Shown: positions 8,963 through 18,936 of the stretch, one piece after another
How positions within the stretch are numbered: position 1 is the first letter of the stretch
How the letters are laid out: each line of letters begins with the position of its first letter
NCBI RefSeq assembly: GCF_001939735.1
Contig: NZ_MJIL01000079.1
Location: 186,370-250,369, forward strand
DNA: 64,000 nucleotides
Source of the DNA: Photobacterium proteolyticum
GTDB lineage: Bacteria; Pseudomonadota; Gammaproteobacteria; Enterobacterales; Vibrionaceae
Direction: 5' to 3'
Notes under the pieces: model-generated
The model's input: the letters and a program-made list of their open reading frames with translations, nothing else
Database searches by the model: none
Told to the model about the DNA's origin: nothing
Made by a program: the position numbers and the translations under genes

Positions 8963-9550
8963 TTATTCGACTTCGCGCAATAAACGTTCTTTCTGGTCAT
9001 CCTTTAGTAAAGTCCAGTGGCAACCATCAATGGCACCGGCAAACATCCAAAGCAGTTTCAGATCGAGATCCTTGCCGTGCGAGGTGCGTACCTTACGGTA
9101 GACTTCTGCCGCTCCCAATGAGATAAAGCTACTGACATCCGGAATACCTGCTTTTTTCACCATACGCTCGAGCGTCAGGCGCATATTGGGCAAATCACGC
9201 AGGCGCTTGCTCTGCTCTGAAGACTTGAACTCTTTCTCTCTTGTCGAGACTTTAATCGACTGCTGGACCAGTTCGTCACACTCGGCCCTGTCATTCAAAT
9301 ATAGCTCCGTCACATCATAGTAATTAACCACGGCTGTTGTGCTGCGCTTTATATGTTTGAACTTACTACAGTTAAAAGAAGTCAGCTTGGTATCTAGCGA
9401 TTCACCCCCACGTAAAAACATCGACTGATCAGTCAAAATTGCATACATGGCACCCTTGATGAAAACCCCCGTTCCACCAAACATTGAACGTTTTTCATAG
9501 TGGCCAAATTCGCGAAGATAATTAAATAAGTCATCCTTGATCGATCGCAC
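8963..9550 (-). CDS. tfoX: TfoX/Sxy-family competence regulator
   Basis: 195 residues, with an N-terminal TfoX domain (RSMFGGTGVF, FLRGG, VNYYDVTELYLND) and a C-terminal TfoX domain (LRDLPNMRLTLERMVKKAGI, SLGAAEVYRK, LLWMFAGAIDGCHW). In vibrios TfoX links chitin sensing to natural transformation, and the TfoY paralogue controls type VI secretion and motility. I favour TfoX because the 290 bases upstream contain no c-di-GMP-I riboswitch, which precedes tfoY in Vibrio; this remains an inference. The start is GTG 9550 with an excellent GGGGGAG about 6 bases upstream. Expression control by a small RNA, known in V. cholerae, cannot be judged here. Confidence 0.75.
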   Translation of the reverse strand: MRSIKDDLFNYLREFGHYEKRSMFGGTGVFIKGAMYAILTDQSMFLRGGESLDTKLTSFNCSKFKHIKRSTTAVVNYYDVTELYLNDRAECDELVQQSIKVSTREKEFKSSEQSKRLRDLPNMRLTLERMVKKAGIPDVSSFISLGAAEVYRKVRTSHGKDLDLKLLWMFAGAIDGCHWTLLKDDQKERLLREVE

Positions 9551-9844
9551 AAGCTTCTCCCCCGATAAACGTTAATGGTCGTTTAATTTCAAGTAACTTA
9601 TATCAAAATGCGTCAACAAATTGACAATGCCACATCAAATTACGAATTTCCACATATGAAACAACGAACACTTGGATTTGAGATTTGCAGCATATTATAC
9701 ATCGCGAATTAAGTAAAAAGTGACAAAAATTGACCATATTTTTTGCGCCTGAACTCCCCAAATGGCCGACGCAATTCGCTTTCGCACTATCGTTATTCTT
9801 GTCAGTAAAGACTATGGTTATTAATAATAAGTGGAGGGTATATC

Positions 9845-10444
9845 ATGGTAGACATAGCACTCTTTCCTTCATCCAGCCACATTCTTCCGAACGGAAGGCT
9901 AGAAATAACGGTTGCAGAAGAACGATATATTCGGATGGTCAAACAGTCTCTGGCAAAAAAAAGAAGTTTTGCACTATGCATGCTCAATGAGTCTGAAGAG
10001 CACGACGAGATAAAAAAAATACCGGCGATTGCCACCGAGGCCCATATCATTGACTTTAACGCGCTGGAAGGAGGGCTACTCAGTATCATGGTCGAAGGTA
10101 TTCAAACCGTTCGCTTATTGGCAATAAGAGTCGAGGAAGACGGCTTGTTATTGGCAGATTTTGAGCCCTACCCACACTGGTCACCAGCCCCTGTCGAAGC
10201 CTTGACATTATGCCTTTCAGAGAAGCTGAAACTCTTTTATGCCACCATGCCCGAAGTTGGATCCCTTTATCCTAAACCAGACTATAACAACCTCACCTGG
10301 GTCTGCCAGCGCTGGCTCGAAATCCTCCCGCTGGAAGTCCACTACAAACAGCTGTTGCTTACCCAGGAGAGTATAAAGCTCACCGTGCGCTTTCTACTTA
10401 AATTGCTCGACAACGACAACCTTCCAACAACAGAAATTGCATAA
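9845..10444 (+). CDS. LON substrate-binding-domain protein
   Basis: 199 residues matching the N-terminal substrate-binding domain of Lon protease without ATPase or protease domains: DIALFPSSSHILPNGRLEITV, then YIRMVKQSL, IATEAHIIDFNALEGGLLSI, and GIQTVRLL. Such stand-alone LON-domain proteins are common in gammaproteobacteria, and their role is not firmly known. The ATG at 9845 has GTGGAGGG about 6 bases upstream. The gene is followed after 104 bases by the HDOD gene in the same direction. Confidence 0.8.
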   Translation: MVDIALFPSSSHILPNGRLEITVAEERYIRMVKQSLAKKRSFALCMLNESEEHDEIKKIPAIATEAHIIDFNALEGGLLSIMVEGIQTVRLLAIRVEEDGLLLADFEPYPHWSPAPVEALTLCLSEKLKLFYATMPEVGSLYPKPDYNNLTWVCQRWLEILPLEVHYKQLLLTQESIKLTVRFLLKLLDNDNLPTTEIA

Positions 10445-10548
10445 GTGTAACGTTTAGTAACGATTTATTATTTTTTTATGTTATACAGCTGTCTATCAGC
10501 AACGGCTCAAGATAGAATGAAGACCTCGAGTTCAAGTTAGTAGTTGTA

Positions 10549-11472
10549 ATGGCACACGTATCTTTTTTTTGGCTTAAACCAGAAAATGACAAAATCGTAA
10601 AAGGACTGGAATCTGAGTTCTGTTCCTTGGTAAAAGACGCCGTCAGGCAAAACCGTCTTACCCTTCCCCCCATTCCAGATGTTCTTGTGAAACTTCATGC
10701 CCTGTGCAACGAAGAAGATACCACGATCCGCGACGTGGCTGACTTGTTACTGGATGATCCCGGTATGGCCGCCTCCATTGTCAAAATCTCCAATACCATG
10801 ATGTTTAACCGGCGCAATGTTATTTGCCACGACATTCAAACCGCAGTAAGCAGGCTCGGTATATTGAGAGTACGAGATATTATCACGGCGCAAGCCATTG
10901 AAGAGCTTAAGAGCAAAAGCAACTTCAGCCGAGGCTGCAACGACCTGCTGATGCAAAGTGCTATTCGCTCAAGACAGCTAGCTGCAACGATGGCTATTGT
11001 TTCTCAGGGACTCATTAACCACCCTGAAACACCGGCTAAGGTTGAGCAGGAAAAATCTCTGTTGGCCGGCCTGTTTGCCGATATTGGCCTGTTTAGCCTA
11101 GTATCCGAATATCAGAGCTATTTGGACAGCGGTAACTATCTTGATATTGATATTGCGAAATATGTGTTTGAACACTGCTGCCAGGAAGCCAGCCTCATTA
11201 TTCTCAAGCACTGGGGCTTTGATGATGATTATCTGGAGGTTGCCAGCAATACAGCCTCCCCATACCGTGGCCAGCGCCCGCAAACCAGCTATCTCGATAT
11301 AGCCCGTATGGCTAATCACCTTCTGATGTTTAAAAGCAACGATGATGCCATTGATGAGCACCACGTTGAACTCGATCTCGCTGGTGCCGAGGTGATGTAC
11401 GAACTCACTAACCTGCCTGACGCTGAATTTAATTCCCAAATACGCAATGTCATCAAAAACAGCGGCTTCTAG
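10549..11472 (+). CDS. HDOD-domain signalling protein
   Basis: 307 residues. Residues about 35-240 form an HDOD domain (LPPIPDVLVKLHALCNEEDT, VADLLLDDPGMAASIVKISN, AVSRLGILRVRDII, LLAGLFADIGLFSL). HDOD proteins are HD-like but usually lack phosphodiesterase residues and act as adaptors in signalling. The first 20 residues are unremarkable. The ribosome site before the ATG is weak, so the exact start is uncertain. It lies between the LON-domain gene and lysO with no clear link to either. Confidence 0.8.
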   Translation: MAHVSFFWLKPENDKIVKGLESEFCSLVKDAVRQNRLTLPPIPDVLVKLHALCNEEDTTIRDVADLLLDDPGMAASIVKISNTMMFNRRNVICHDIQTAVSRLGILRVRDIITAQAIEELKSKSNFSRGCNDLLMQSAIRSRQLAATMAIVSQGLINHPETPAKVEQEKSLLAGLFADIGLFSLVSEYQSYLDSGNYLDIDIAKYVFEHCCQEASLIILKHWGFDDDYLEVASNTASPYRGQRPQTSYLDIARMANHLLMFKSNDDAIDEHHVELDLAGAEVMYELTNLPDAEFNSQIRNVIKNSGF

Positions 11473-11651
11473 CCGCTGTCCTTGCAAGGCTATTTGCCCT
11501 GTACTTTGCCAGTATGCTGTATTGACCCTGTCTAATTGATACTGATAAGCTACTTAACTCATCGAGAAGTTGTAGCTTATTGATTTAATAAACCCTTCGG
11601 CAACTGCATGATGCTGTTGCCAGGCAGACAACACACACCGCAAGGACTCAC

Positions 11652-12551
11652 ATGTTTTCAGGGATGCTATATATCTTCCTGCCGCTGGTGATCGGATACC
11701 TCATTCCGGTTGGCAAGGACTCCGTTCTGACTTTCATTAACACGCAAACCAGCCGCCTTGTATTGGTGATCCTTACGCTGATGGGGCTGAGCCTAGCCGG
11801 ACTTGATAATCTGGGACAAAATCTGAATCAGATCCTTACTTATACGGCAACCTTTTTTATTTCTATCAGTGCCTGTAATCTGCTTGCTTTGCCCGTTATC
11901 GACAAGATCTGGCCGACGGAAACCAGCCAGAATCACCGCCAGTTGCCATTCCTGAAAATGATGATGGAGTCGGTCAAACTAATACTCGTTGTTGCCGGCG
12001 GACTTATAGTCGGCCTCCTGACTGGCATGGATCTCGAGTGGGTTGATAAGGCCAGCGAAGTTATTCTGTTGATCCTGCTGTTTCTAATCGGTATTCAGCT
12101 TCGCAATAGCGGGATGACCTTGCGTCAAATCCTGCTCAACAAAAAAGGGATCACCATTGCGCTGGTCATTGTTCTGACCTCATTACCCGGCGGGATCATT
12201 GCCGCAACTATCCTTGGTATTCCAATAACCCATGGCCTGGCGATGGCATCAGGGTTTGGCTGGTATTCATTGGCAGGCATACTGATGGGAGACGGACTGG
12301 GACCAATTTTTGGTGGTGCGGCCTTTCTCAACGAGCTGCTCAGAGAACTGATCGCGCTGAGCCTCATCCCGCTCATGATCAGCCGCTATCCAAGTACGGC
12401 AATAGGTTATGCCGGCGCCACGGCGATGGACTTCACCCTGCCTGTCATTCAAAACAGTGGCGGGATCCGCTGTGTCCCTATTGCGATTGTCAGCGGGTTT
12501 ATTCTCAGCCTGCTGGTGCCGTTGCTGATGCTCTTCTTTCTGTCGCTGTAG
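11652..12551 (+). CDS. lysO: LysO-family lysine exporter
   Basis: 299 residues, an integral membrane protein with about eight hydrophobic segments. It matches the YbjE/LysO (DUF340) family, which exports L-lysine and its toxic analogues: paired family motifs appear as GLSLAGLDNLG, FLIGIQLRNSGMTL, GFGWYSLAGILMGDGLGPI and ELIALSLIPLM. The ATG at 11652 has CAAGGA about 7 bases upstream. It is a single-gene unit convergent with ptsG. Confidence 0.85.
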   Translation: MFSGMLYIFLPLVIGYLIPVGKDSVLTFINTQTSRLVLVILTLMGLSLAGLDNLGQNLNQILTYTATFFISISACNLLALPVIDKIWPTETSQNHRQLPFLKMMMESVKLILVVAGGLIVGLLTGMDLEWVDKASEVILLILLFLIGIQLRNSGMTLRQILLNKKGITIALVIVLTSLPGGIIAATILGIPITHGLAMASGFGWYSLAGILMGDGLGPIFGGAAFLNELLRELIALSLIPLMISRYPSTAIGYAGATAMDFTLPVIQNSGGIRCVPIAIVSGFILSLLVPLLMLFFLSL

Positions 12552-12565
12552 TTGCTGACCGGAAG

Positions 12566-12597
12566 CCACAAAAAAGCCGCATTTTTCAATGCGGCGC
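12566..12597 (-). terminator. Hairpin with minus-strand U-tract between lysO and ptsG
   Basis: GCCGCATT and AATGCGGC pair across a 4-base loop. The T-run follows the stem on the minus strand (A-run at 12570-12575). It lies between convergent genes, so it may also stop lysO transcription despite lacking a T-run on the plus strand. Confidence 0.55.
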
Positions 12598-12718
12598 GTA
12601 CTACTCAATCTAAGCAATGACGATTATTGGTCAGGATGTAAATACATAGAGTACGCATAGAAACGTTTATACTGACTTATGAAGATTAGGAAGGTGCTAA
12701 AGATAAACACCAGAACCT

Positions 12719-12743
12719 AAAAGGGGAAGCCGAAGCTCCCCCC
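12719..12743 (-). terminator. Intrinsic terminator of ptsG
   Basis: On the minus strand a GC-rich stem capped by a TTCG tetraloop (GGGGAGC / GCTTCCCC) is followed by TTTT. It lies about 22 bases past the ptsG stop. Confidence 0.8.
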
Positions 12744-12764
12744 ATTTGAGAATGACTAAATCGC

Positions 12765-14195
12765 TCAGTGATTTCGGATCCACTCATCCATATCGGACTT
12801 CAGATTATCAGACTTGGTACCAAAGATAGCCTGAACACCGCCACCGGCTATAACCACTCCGGCAGCACCCAGCTTCTTCAGCTGCTCCTGGTCGACTTTA
12901 TCGACACTGGCTACCGACACACGCAAGCGCGTGATACAAGCATCAAGCCCAGTGATGTTATCTTTACCACCAAAGGCCATAACAAGCTCTTTTGCCAGCT
13001 CTGAGCCTTCAGCAGTAGCGCCCGCACCTTCTTCTTCATCTTCACGTCCCGGCGTTTTCAGATCAAGCTTGGCAATCACGGTGCGGAATACCACATAATA
13101 GATAGCGGCATAGATTAATCCCATGAACGGGAACAACCACAACTTCTGTGAGTTCGCCGATAACACCACAAAATCGATGAAGCCATGCGAGAAGGTTGTA
13201 CCATGAACCATGCCCAACATGTTGGTCATCACGAATGCCGATCCTGCTAGCAATGCGTGGATTCCGTATAGGATTGGTGCAACAAACAGGAAGGAGAACT
13301 CAATCGGTTCAGTAATACCGGTCAGGAATGATGTCAGTGCCGCTGAAATCATAATACCACCGACTTTGGCACGATTCTCAGGCTTCGCCGAGTGCCAGAT
13401 TGCGATAGCGGCCGCTGGTAAACCATACATCTTAAACATATAGCCGCCCGCTAGCTGACCGAAACCGTTACCAGCAAGACGCGAAGGCTCATCAGCAACT
13501 AGGTAACAAGTAAGCACACCGTTTTGTGTTTCACCAGCAGCATTAACACAGCTACCCGCCTCGAAGAAAAACGGTACATTCCAAACATGGTGCAAACCAA
13601 ACGGGATTAGAGAACGCTCAACAACGCCGTATATACCAAATGCCAACGTCGGATTCTGGTGTGCAGCCCAGTCAGAGAAGGCTTCAATACCGCCGCCGAT
13701 TGGTTGCCAGATTACAGACAACAGAAGTGCCAAGGCAATAGCACAGAATCCTGTCATGATTGGAACAAATCGCTTGCCGGCAAAAAAACCAAGGTATTCC
13801 GGAAGCTGAATACGATAGAACCTGTTGAAAGCCCATGCCGCCAGGCCACCGACAAGAATACCTCCAAGCACACCGGTATCCAGTTTGTCGACTTCCATGA
13901 CTCCAGCCATAACGCTTAATGTCGCAGCCAGAATACCGTACCCAACAATTGCAGCCAGGCCAGCGACACCATCGTTATTTGTAAAGCCCAACGCGACGCC
14001 CACTGCAAACAACAGCGGCATCTGGCCGAATACAGAACCACCAGCTTGCTCCATAATTTGAGAGACTACTTCAGGCAACCAGCTAAAATTCGCTGCGCCA
14101 ACCCCCAGTAATATACCGGCTACCGGCAAAACCGATACAGGCAGCATAAGCGCCTTACCGACTTTTTGCAGGTTAGCAAAAAGGTTCTTAAACAT
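12765..14195 (-). CDS. ptsG: PTS glucose transporter subunit IIBC
   Basis: 476 residues. Residues 1-380 are the ten-helix EIIC permease ([31 protein letters not shown]). Residues about 395-476 are EIIB with the phosphorylated Cys420 in [11 protein letters not shown]. It takes phosphate from EIIA-Glc and imports glucose as glucose-6-phosphate. Its position after tatD matches enterobacteria, but a strong terminator and 418 bases separate it from the tatD unit, so it has its own promoter. Two striking palindromes lie upstream and may be operators. The stop at 12765 is followed by a clear terminator. Confidence 0.95.
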   Translation of the reverse strand: MFKNLFANLQKVGKALMLPVSVLPVAGILLGVGAANFSWLPEVVSQIMEQAGGSVFGQMPLLFAVGVALGFTNNDGVAGLAAIVGYGILAATLSVMAGVMEVDKLDTGVLGGILVGGLAAWAFNRFYRIQLPEYLGFFAGKRFVPIMTGFCAIALALLLSVIWQPIGGGIEAFSDWAAHQNPTLAFGIYGVVERSLIPFGLHHVWNVPFFFEAGSCVNAAGETQNGVLTCYLVADEPSRLAGNGFGQLAGGYMFKMYGLPAAAIAIWHSAKPENRAKVGGIMISAALTSFLTGITEPIEFSFLFVAPILYGIHALLAGSAFVMTNMLGMVHGTTFSHGFIDFVVLSANSQKLWLFPFMGLIYAAIYYVVFRTVIAKLDLKTPGREDEEEGAGATAEGSELAKELVMAFGGKDNITGLDACITRLRVSVASVDKVDQEQLKKLGAAGVVIAGGGVQAIFGTKSDNLKSDMDEWIRNH

Positions 14196-14303
14196 AGTGT
14201 GCTCCTGAGTGAGAGTGTTTTAGTTAGTTATCAAGTCAGTGCAAGCGACCTACCCCCGTAGTCATAATGCTAGCACCACTTAGCTTTTTTATTGCCTCAC
14301 AAG

Positions 14304-14324
14304 TATAAAATGAGGCATTTTATA
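14304..14324. promoter_or_regulatory. 21-bp palindrome upstream of ptsG
   Basis: TATAAAATG and CATTTTATA are perfect inverted repeats three bases apart, about 110 bases before the ptsG start. Overlapping dyads surround it: TGCCTCA (14293-14299) pairs with TGAGGCA, and AAGTAT (14301-14306) pairs with ATACTT (14332-14337). A dimeric repressor site is the likely meaning; the regulator is not identified. Confidence 0.4.
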
Positions 14325-14479
14325 AAACTTGATACTTATCAATGATGCCGCTCAGGAATGAAATATTATTCCAAAACATCGCCTAATAAATCATCAAATA
14401 TTACATTTTTCTTCTTTTAAGAAAGTAAATAGCTGATTTTTAGTACAGATTCAGAAAGGTGGCGTTACGTGTATGAAAT

Positions 14480-14501
14480 TTAATTTCACCAGTGAAATTA
14501 A
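14480..14501. promoter_or_regulatory. 22-bp perfect palindrome, candidate Mlc/NagC-type operator
   Basis: TTAATTTCAC and GTGAAATTAA are perfect inverted repeats two bases apart. Allowing one mismatch the dyad extends to 14475-14506. The TTAATTTC...GAAATTAA arms look like the AT-rich arms of ROK-family (Mlc/NagC) sites known to control ptsG in enterobacteria. It lies about 285 bases before ptsG, between ptsG and the tatD terminator. The regulator assignment is inference. Confidence 0.4.
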
Positions 14502-14560
14502 GTTTCTTATTGATGAAGAGCAAACATATTCGCAGTATTAATAAATACAGGCATAGCGAT

Positions 14561-14586
14561 AAAAAAGGAGCATTTGCTCCTTTTTT
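14561..14586 (-). terminator. Intrinsic terminator after tatD
   Basis: GGAGCA and TGCTCC form a short stem flanked by A6 and T6, so it can work in both directions. It lies 28 bases past the tatD stop and closes the fab-tatD gene run. Confidence 0.85.
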
Positions 14587-14613
14587 ACTTAATGAATAAT
14601 TTTCTTTTTTTGA

Positions 14614-15390
14614 CTAGCGCTTGGCCAGGGAGAAAAGCGTGAAGAAATTATCCGTGGTGATTTTCTCGACCTCTTCTGCAGAGACGCCTTTAAGCAGGGC
14701 AATATACTCTGCGACTTCACGTACATAGGCAGGCTGGTTTTGCTTACCGCGATACGGGATAGGAGCCAGATAAGGAGAGTCTGTCTCGACCAGCAGGCGA
14801 TCCAGCGGCAGGCTGCTAACAACGTGCTTTAATTCGCTGGCTTTGTTAAAGGTAACGATGCCGGATATCGACACATAAAAACCAAGCTCGATCGCTTCCT
14901 TGGCCATCTCCAGACTTTCGGTAAAGCAATGCAGCACACCACCGCACTTTTCGGCCCCTTCTTCTCGCAGGATCTGCATAGTATCCTCACGGGCCATTCG
15001 GGTATGGATGATCAGCGGCTTGTTGAGCTCTACCGCCAAACGGACATGCTGGCGAAAGATTTCTTGCTGCTGTTCGGCCAGTTCCGGTTGATAGTGGTAA
15101 TCCAGGCCAGTTTCGCCGATAGCCACAACCCGCTCATGCTGAGCAAAGGTCTTCAACTGCTCAAAATCAAAGCCCGCCTCGATATCTAATGGGTGAACGC
15201 CACAGGAGGCAAATACGTTCTCATGTGGCTCAATCATCTCCATCATGGCCGGGAAACTCTTCAGGGTAACGCCAACAGACAAGAAGTACTCTACCCCCCG
15301 CGCCTTTGCCTTGGCCAACACATCATCAATCCCTGTATGAAGTTGCTCGTAGTCCAATTTGTCCAGGTGACAATGTGAATCAACTAACAC
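14614..15390 (-). CDS. ycfH: TatD-family metal-dependent hydrolase (YcfH)
   Basis: 258 residues, a TIM-barrel amidohydrolase-superfamily protein. Metal ligands are visible in VDSHCHLD (residues 3-10), GETGLDYHY, IIHTR, LHCF and ETDSPYLAP. TatD proteins show DNase/deoxyribonuclease or D-aminoacyl-tRNA-related activities; the exact substrate of the YcfH branch is not settled. It is the last gene of the tmk-holB-tatD set, 25 bases after holB, and is followed by a terminator. Confidence 0.92.
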   Translation of the reverse strand: MLVDSHCHLDKLDYEQLHTGIDDVLAKAKARGVEYFLSVGVTLKSFPAMMEMIEPHENVFASCGVHPLDIEAGFDFEQLKTFAQHERVVAIGETGLDYHYQPELAEQQQEIFRQHVRLAVELNKPLIIHTRMAREDTMQILREEGAEKCGGVLHCFTESLEMAKEAIELGFYVSISGIVTFNKASELKHVVSSLPLDRLLVETDSPYLAPIPYRGKQNQPAYVREVAEYIALLKGVSAEEVEKITTDNFFTLFSLAKR

Positions 15391-15415
15391 GATCTTTTCC
15401 TCAATTCTGTTTTCT

Positions 15416-16381
15416 CTATAATTCGGTAATAAAGCCGGTCAGCCACTCAACTATCAGCAGCTCTTCGTTCAATCCGGTGTGCTTTTCCAGCTTTCGGTGA
15501 AGCTCGTTAGCCTTACGTACCTGCGCTAACAATACAGTCGGGCTAATCTTAGCGGCAACAGTCTGCACTTTGTCGAGTGACTCACTGTGAACCAGGTGCG
15601 AACTGACACCCTGCTGAAGTTTAATACAATCAACAAGGAAGTAGCTAAGCCACTTAAGGCTGACAATGCCCTCAGTGGTACAAAGGGCTGCCACGTCATA
15701 GACGCCGGTAAAAGGCGGCTGCAGAAAATCACAAAACGCCTCCAGCAAGTTTCCATGGCGAATATCCTGGCCCTGCTCAATAAACTGCTGCGTAGCCATA
15801 GGGGCTCCGCTGTTCAGGCGCACTGACTCCAGCTTTACCGTCTGCATCATCTGCCGCTCGACCCAGCGCCGTGTTTCCTGCTCATCAGGCACGGCCAGTC
15901 GCCATTTGTTGCAACGGCTGTTAATTGTCGGCAACAAGCTATCAAGCGACTCGGCTGTCAGGATAAACTGACAACCCGATGGTGGCTCTTCCAGTGTTTT
16001 CAATAGGGCATTCGCCGCAGCCTCTCCCAACGCATCAGCGTGATCTATCATGATCACGCGCTGACCTGCCAGCTGAGACGTTTCCACCGCCCAGCGGTTA
16101 CACTGCCGAACAGCATCAACGCCAATCTGTTTGCCTTCCTGCAAAGGAGCGACAACATGGAAGTCAGGATGGGTCTTTGCAGCAAATAGCTGACAGCTAT
16201 GGCATACCCCACAGGGCTCGGTATCACAGTTCTGACAAAGCACGGTTCGGGCTAGCTGTTGTGCCAGCACCTCACGCCCGCTTCCCGTCGAGGCCAGCAA
16301 TAAAATCGCATGGTGCAGCCGTCCCTGCCCCAGTAGCTGCTGCCAGTTCTGCCATAGGGTCTGTTGCCATGGGTAAAGCAT
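15416..16381 (-). CDS. holB: DNA polymerase III subunit delta'
   Basis: 321 residues, a clamp-loader AAA+ subunit. The zinc-binding cluster CQNCDTEPCGVCHSC sits near residue 50, the sensor-type DHADALGEAAANALLKTLEE near 115, and the helical collar is C-terminal. The P-loop is degenerate (STGSGREVLA), normal for delta'. It opens and loads the sliding clamp with delta, tau and gamma. One base separates it from tmk, so the two are almost certainly translated from one message. Confidence 0.93.
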   Translation of the reverse strand: MLYPWQQTLWQNWQQLLGQGRLHHAILLLASTGSGREVLAQQLARTVLCQNCDTEPCGVCHSCQLFAAKTHPDFHVVAPLQEGKQIGVDAVRQCNRWAVETSQLAGQRVIMIDHADALGEAAANALLKTLEEPPSGCQFILTAESLDSLLPTINSRCNKWRLAVPDEQETRRWVERQMMQTVKLESVRLNSGAPMATQQFIEQGQDIRHGNLLEAFCDFLQPPFTGVYDVAALCTTEGIVSLKWLSYFLVDCIKLQQGVSSHLVHSESLDKVQTVAAKISPTVLLAQVRKANELHRKLEKHTGLNEELLIVEWLTGFITEL

Positions 16382-16382
16382 A

Positions 16383-17012
16383 CTATTGTTGCTCCAGCCA
16401 CACTGTCAGCGCCTGGGAAATATCTGCCGTCACCGCATCCAGTGGTTGACTGGCATCAATGATAACCACGCTCGGATCATTCTCAGACAGCTCAAGAAAG
16501 CGCGCTCGGGCGCGTTGGAAGAAATCAATATTCATCTGCTCGATACGATCCAGCTCACCCCGGCCGCGTGCACGCTCAAGGCCAAGAACCGGATCAATAT
16601 CCATATAGATGGTGAAATCCGGACGGAAGTCACCCAGTACCGTATTACGCAAATTCTCCATCAGGGCGGTATCGAATCCCCGGCCTCCTCCCTGGTAAGC
16701 CTGAGATGACATATCATGACGGTCACCAACTACCCAACGCCCTTTTGCCAGCGCCGGCTTTATCACGTTATCAATCAACTGAATACGTGCCGCATACAGG
16801 AGCAACAGCTCAGCCATGTCGGTCAAGGGTTCGTCAGGGTGCCCCTCTTTAACCAAAGCCCGCATCTGCTCGGCAAGCGGTGTCCCGCCGGGCTCGCGCG
16901 TCAATTCCGGCGACTCGATCCCGTGCTCAGCCAATACTGCAGCTACCTGCTTGATTGCCGTACTTTTTCCCGCGCCTTCCAGGCCCTCAATAACAATAAA
17001 TTTTCCAGTCAT
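16383..17012 (-). CDS. tmk: Thymidylate kinase
   Basis: 209 residues. The P-loop GLEGAGKST lies near residues 9-17, then the DR motif [16 protein letters not shown] and the lid region [13 protein letters not shown]. It phosphorylates dTMP to dTDP. The ATG overlaps the last base of the mltG stop (TAATG arrangement), indicating translational coupling. The order mltG-tmk-holB-tatD is the same as in enterobacteria. Confidence 0.96.
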   Translation of the reverse strand: MTGKFIVIEGLEGAGKSTAIKQVAAVLAEHGIESPELTREPGGTPLAEQMRALVKEGHPDEPLTDMAELLLLYAARIQLIDNVIKPALAKGRWVVGDRHDMSSQAYQGGGRGFDTALMENLRNTVLGDFRPDFTIYMDIDPVLGLERARGRGELDRIEQMNIDFFQRARARFLELSENDPSVVIIDASQPLDAVTADISQALTVWLEQQ

Positions 17013-18025
17013 TATTTTTTCTTTAGTGTTCTTAGGTATGCACGTACTGCGCGATTGTGCTCGCTTAGCGTTTTAGAAAACTTGTGGCCGCCTTTGCCAT
17101 CAGCAACAAAGTAATAGTAATTGCTCTCTTCCGGCTTCACCGCAGCAAGCACCGAGGCCTTGCTTGGCATTGCTATCGGTGTCGGCGGCAAGCCAAAGAT
17201 GGTGTAAGTGTTATAGGGTGTCGGGGTACGAAGATCACGCTTGCGGATATTCCCCTTGTACTTATCCCCCATACCGTAAATCACCGTCGGATCAGTCTGG
17301 AGACGCATATTCTTGTTGAGGCGATTCATAAAGACTGACGATACGACAGTACGCTCGTCATCAACGGCCGTTTCCTTTTCGATAATTGATGCCATGATCA
17401 AGGCTTCATACGGTGTTTTCAGCGGAATACTCTTATCACGCGTCTCCCAGGCATCGTCGAGCAAGCTGGTCATCTGGCGGTATGCGCGCTTGAGCAACTC
17501 AAGATCCGTTGTTCCCGAGGTATAGTGGTAAGTCTCCGGCAACAGGTATCCCTCGAGCTTGGAGGTATCCGCACCAATCGCCTTGGCTATTTCGGCCTCG
17601 GACATACCGTCGGACTGATGGACAATCTCGGGAGCCGTGCTCAGTTGATCAAGCCAGTCTGTAAACCTGCCACCCTCGACCAGGGTAATTGCAAACTGAT
17701 GTTCTTTGCCTGATGTGATCAATGCCAGCACATCTCTGAGAGTGCCGCTGCCAGGTATTTGATATGTCCCCGTTTTGATTCGTGTTAACTCAGGCTCAAT
17801 ACGATAAATCCACCGCGTCCATTGCGATGGCGGAACAATTTCCTTGTCGACGAGTTGGTTTAGCAGCCCCCGAAAACTAGTTCCCGGACTGACCGTAACG
17901 AAGACTTCGCCGTCATGAGTTACCGGCTGCTGAAGCGAAGCCTTCACCTGCTGATATGACCAGCCAAGCCAACCAGCAGCCATCACGCCCATCAAGACAA
18001 CCGCTATTACCAACTTCTTTAACAC
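17012..18025 (-). CDS. mltG: Endolytic transglycosylase MltG (YceG)
   Basis: 337 residues. One N-terminal membrane helix (about residues 4-24), then the periplasmic YceG domain with [25 protein letters not shown] and the catalytic Glu in [13 protein letters not shown], followed by [10 protein letters not shown] and TPYNTY. It cleaves nascent glycan strands and sets their length. The start is GTG 18025 with AAGAGG 8 bases upstream, overlapping the end of pabC by 7 bases. Confidence 0.95.
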   Translation of the reverse strand: MLKKLVIAVVLMGVMAAGWLGWSYQQVKASLQQPVTHDGEVFVTVSPGTSFRGLLNQLVDKEIVPPSQWTRWIYRIEPELTRIKTGTYQIPGSGTLRDVLALITSGKEHQFAITLVEGGRFTDWLDQLSTAPEIVHQSDGMSEAEIAKAIGADTSKLEGYLLPETYHYTSGTTDLELLKRAYRQMTSLLDDAWETRDKSIPLKTPYEALIMASIIEKETAVDDERTVVSSVFMNRLNKNMRLQTDPTVIYGMGDKYKGNIRKRDLRTPTPYNTYTIFGLPPTPIAMPSKASVLAAVKPEESNYYYFVADGKGGHKFSKTLSEHNRAVRAYLRTLKKK

Positions 18026-18828
18026 GTGTACAACCTCTTGTTTAACGCTTTCAGCGCAGTTCGCGCCGTAAATTGAATTCCGTTTATTTCTGTGACCGGC
18101 ACCAACGCCATCAGGGCATTAGTAATAAAGACTTCATCGGCGCAAAGCAAGGCATCAAGTGGCTTTTTGACAAACTCTATACAAAAACCACAGTCAGCGG
18201 CCAGTGCGATCACATGGGCACGCATCACACCGTGGACACCTGACATATTCAACTCTGGCGTATAAAGCGTCTTGCCCTTGCGCCAGAAAATGTTCGAGGC
18301 CGTTGCTTCCACTACATCACCGTTGACGTCCAGTGCGACGGCATCCAGCCAGCCGGCCTGCTCGGTTTCTTTTTTTAGCATTACCTGCTCAAGGCGGTTC
18401 AGATGTTTGAAGCCCGCCAGCATCGGAGCCAAAGCCAGTCTCTGCTGACATACGCCCAGCACGATACCCTGCGCCTGCCACTCACGATAATGGGCAGGCC
18501 AGGCAAAATCAGAAACAATAACTTGAGTCGCACTGCAACCTGACGGGCTGTACCCCCGCCCACCCGCGCCGCGGCTTATCAGTACCTTTACTCCCCCTTT
18601 GACCGGGAAGTTATCCGCTAGCCTATGCACCTGATCAGTGAGCTGTAGCCAGTCCGGCTCTACGATATCGAATGCTGCAACGTTCCTCTTCAATCGCTGC
18701 AGGTGCAACGACCATAGCCTTGGTTTACCGTGCTCAACGAGAATGGTCGTAAAGCAGCCGTCGCCATACTGCATAGCCCGATCAGTGACTGCAACGTCAC
18801 TTTGCTCTATGCCGTTTACCAGTATCAT
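18019..18828 (-). CDS. pabC: Aminodeoxychorismate lyase
   Basis: 269 residues, a fold-type IV PLP enzyme that makes 4-aminobenzoate for folate. Visible motifs include RAMQYGDGCFTT near residue 20, the PLP lysine in FKHLNRLEQVML, EATASNIFWRKG and DEVFITNALM. It overlaps mltG by 7 bases. A strong terminator lies between fabF and pabC, so expression of pabC onward needs read-through or its own promoter in the roughly 100-base gap. Confidence 0.93.
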   Translation of the reverse strand: MILVNGIEQSDVAVTDRAMQYGDGCFTTILVEHGKPRLWSLHLQRLKRNVAAFDIVEPDWLQLTDQVHRLADNFPVKGGVKVLISRGAGGRGYSPSGCSATQVIVSDFAWPAHYREWQAQGIVLGVCQQRLALAPMLAGFKHLNRLEQVMLKKETEQAGWLDAVALDVNGDVVEATASNIFWRKGKTLYTPELNMSGVHGVMRAHVIALAADCGFCIEFVKKPLDALLCADEVFITNALMALVPVTEINGIQFTARTALKALNKRLYTC

Positions 18829-18881
18829 TCCGATATCTACCCAATCTCAAATCACAGAATAAGCCACTAATAAAAAGTATC

Positions 18882-18915
18882 AAAAAAAAACGGCCCGGTG
18901 CAAAACACCGGGCCG
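18882..18915 (-). terminator. Intrinsic terminator of fabF
   Basis: A 10-bp GC-rich stem (CGGCCCGGTG / CACCGGGCCG) with a 5-base loop and a T9 tract on the minus strand, 22 bases past the fabF stop. Confidence 0.9.
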
Positions 18916-18936
18916 CTCAATGATAACAGGTTATCG

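Noticed and set aside
9551..9844. Possible c-di-GMP riboswitch before the TfoX-family gene
   Set aside because: None of the conserved riboswitch core blocks was seen on the minus strand; this also argues for TfoX rather than TfoY.
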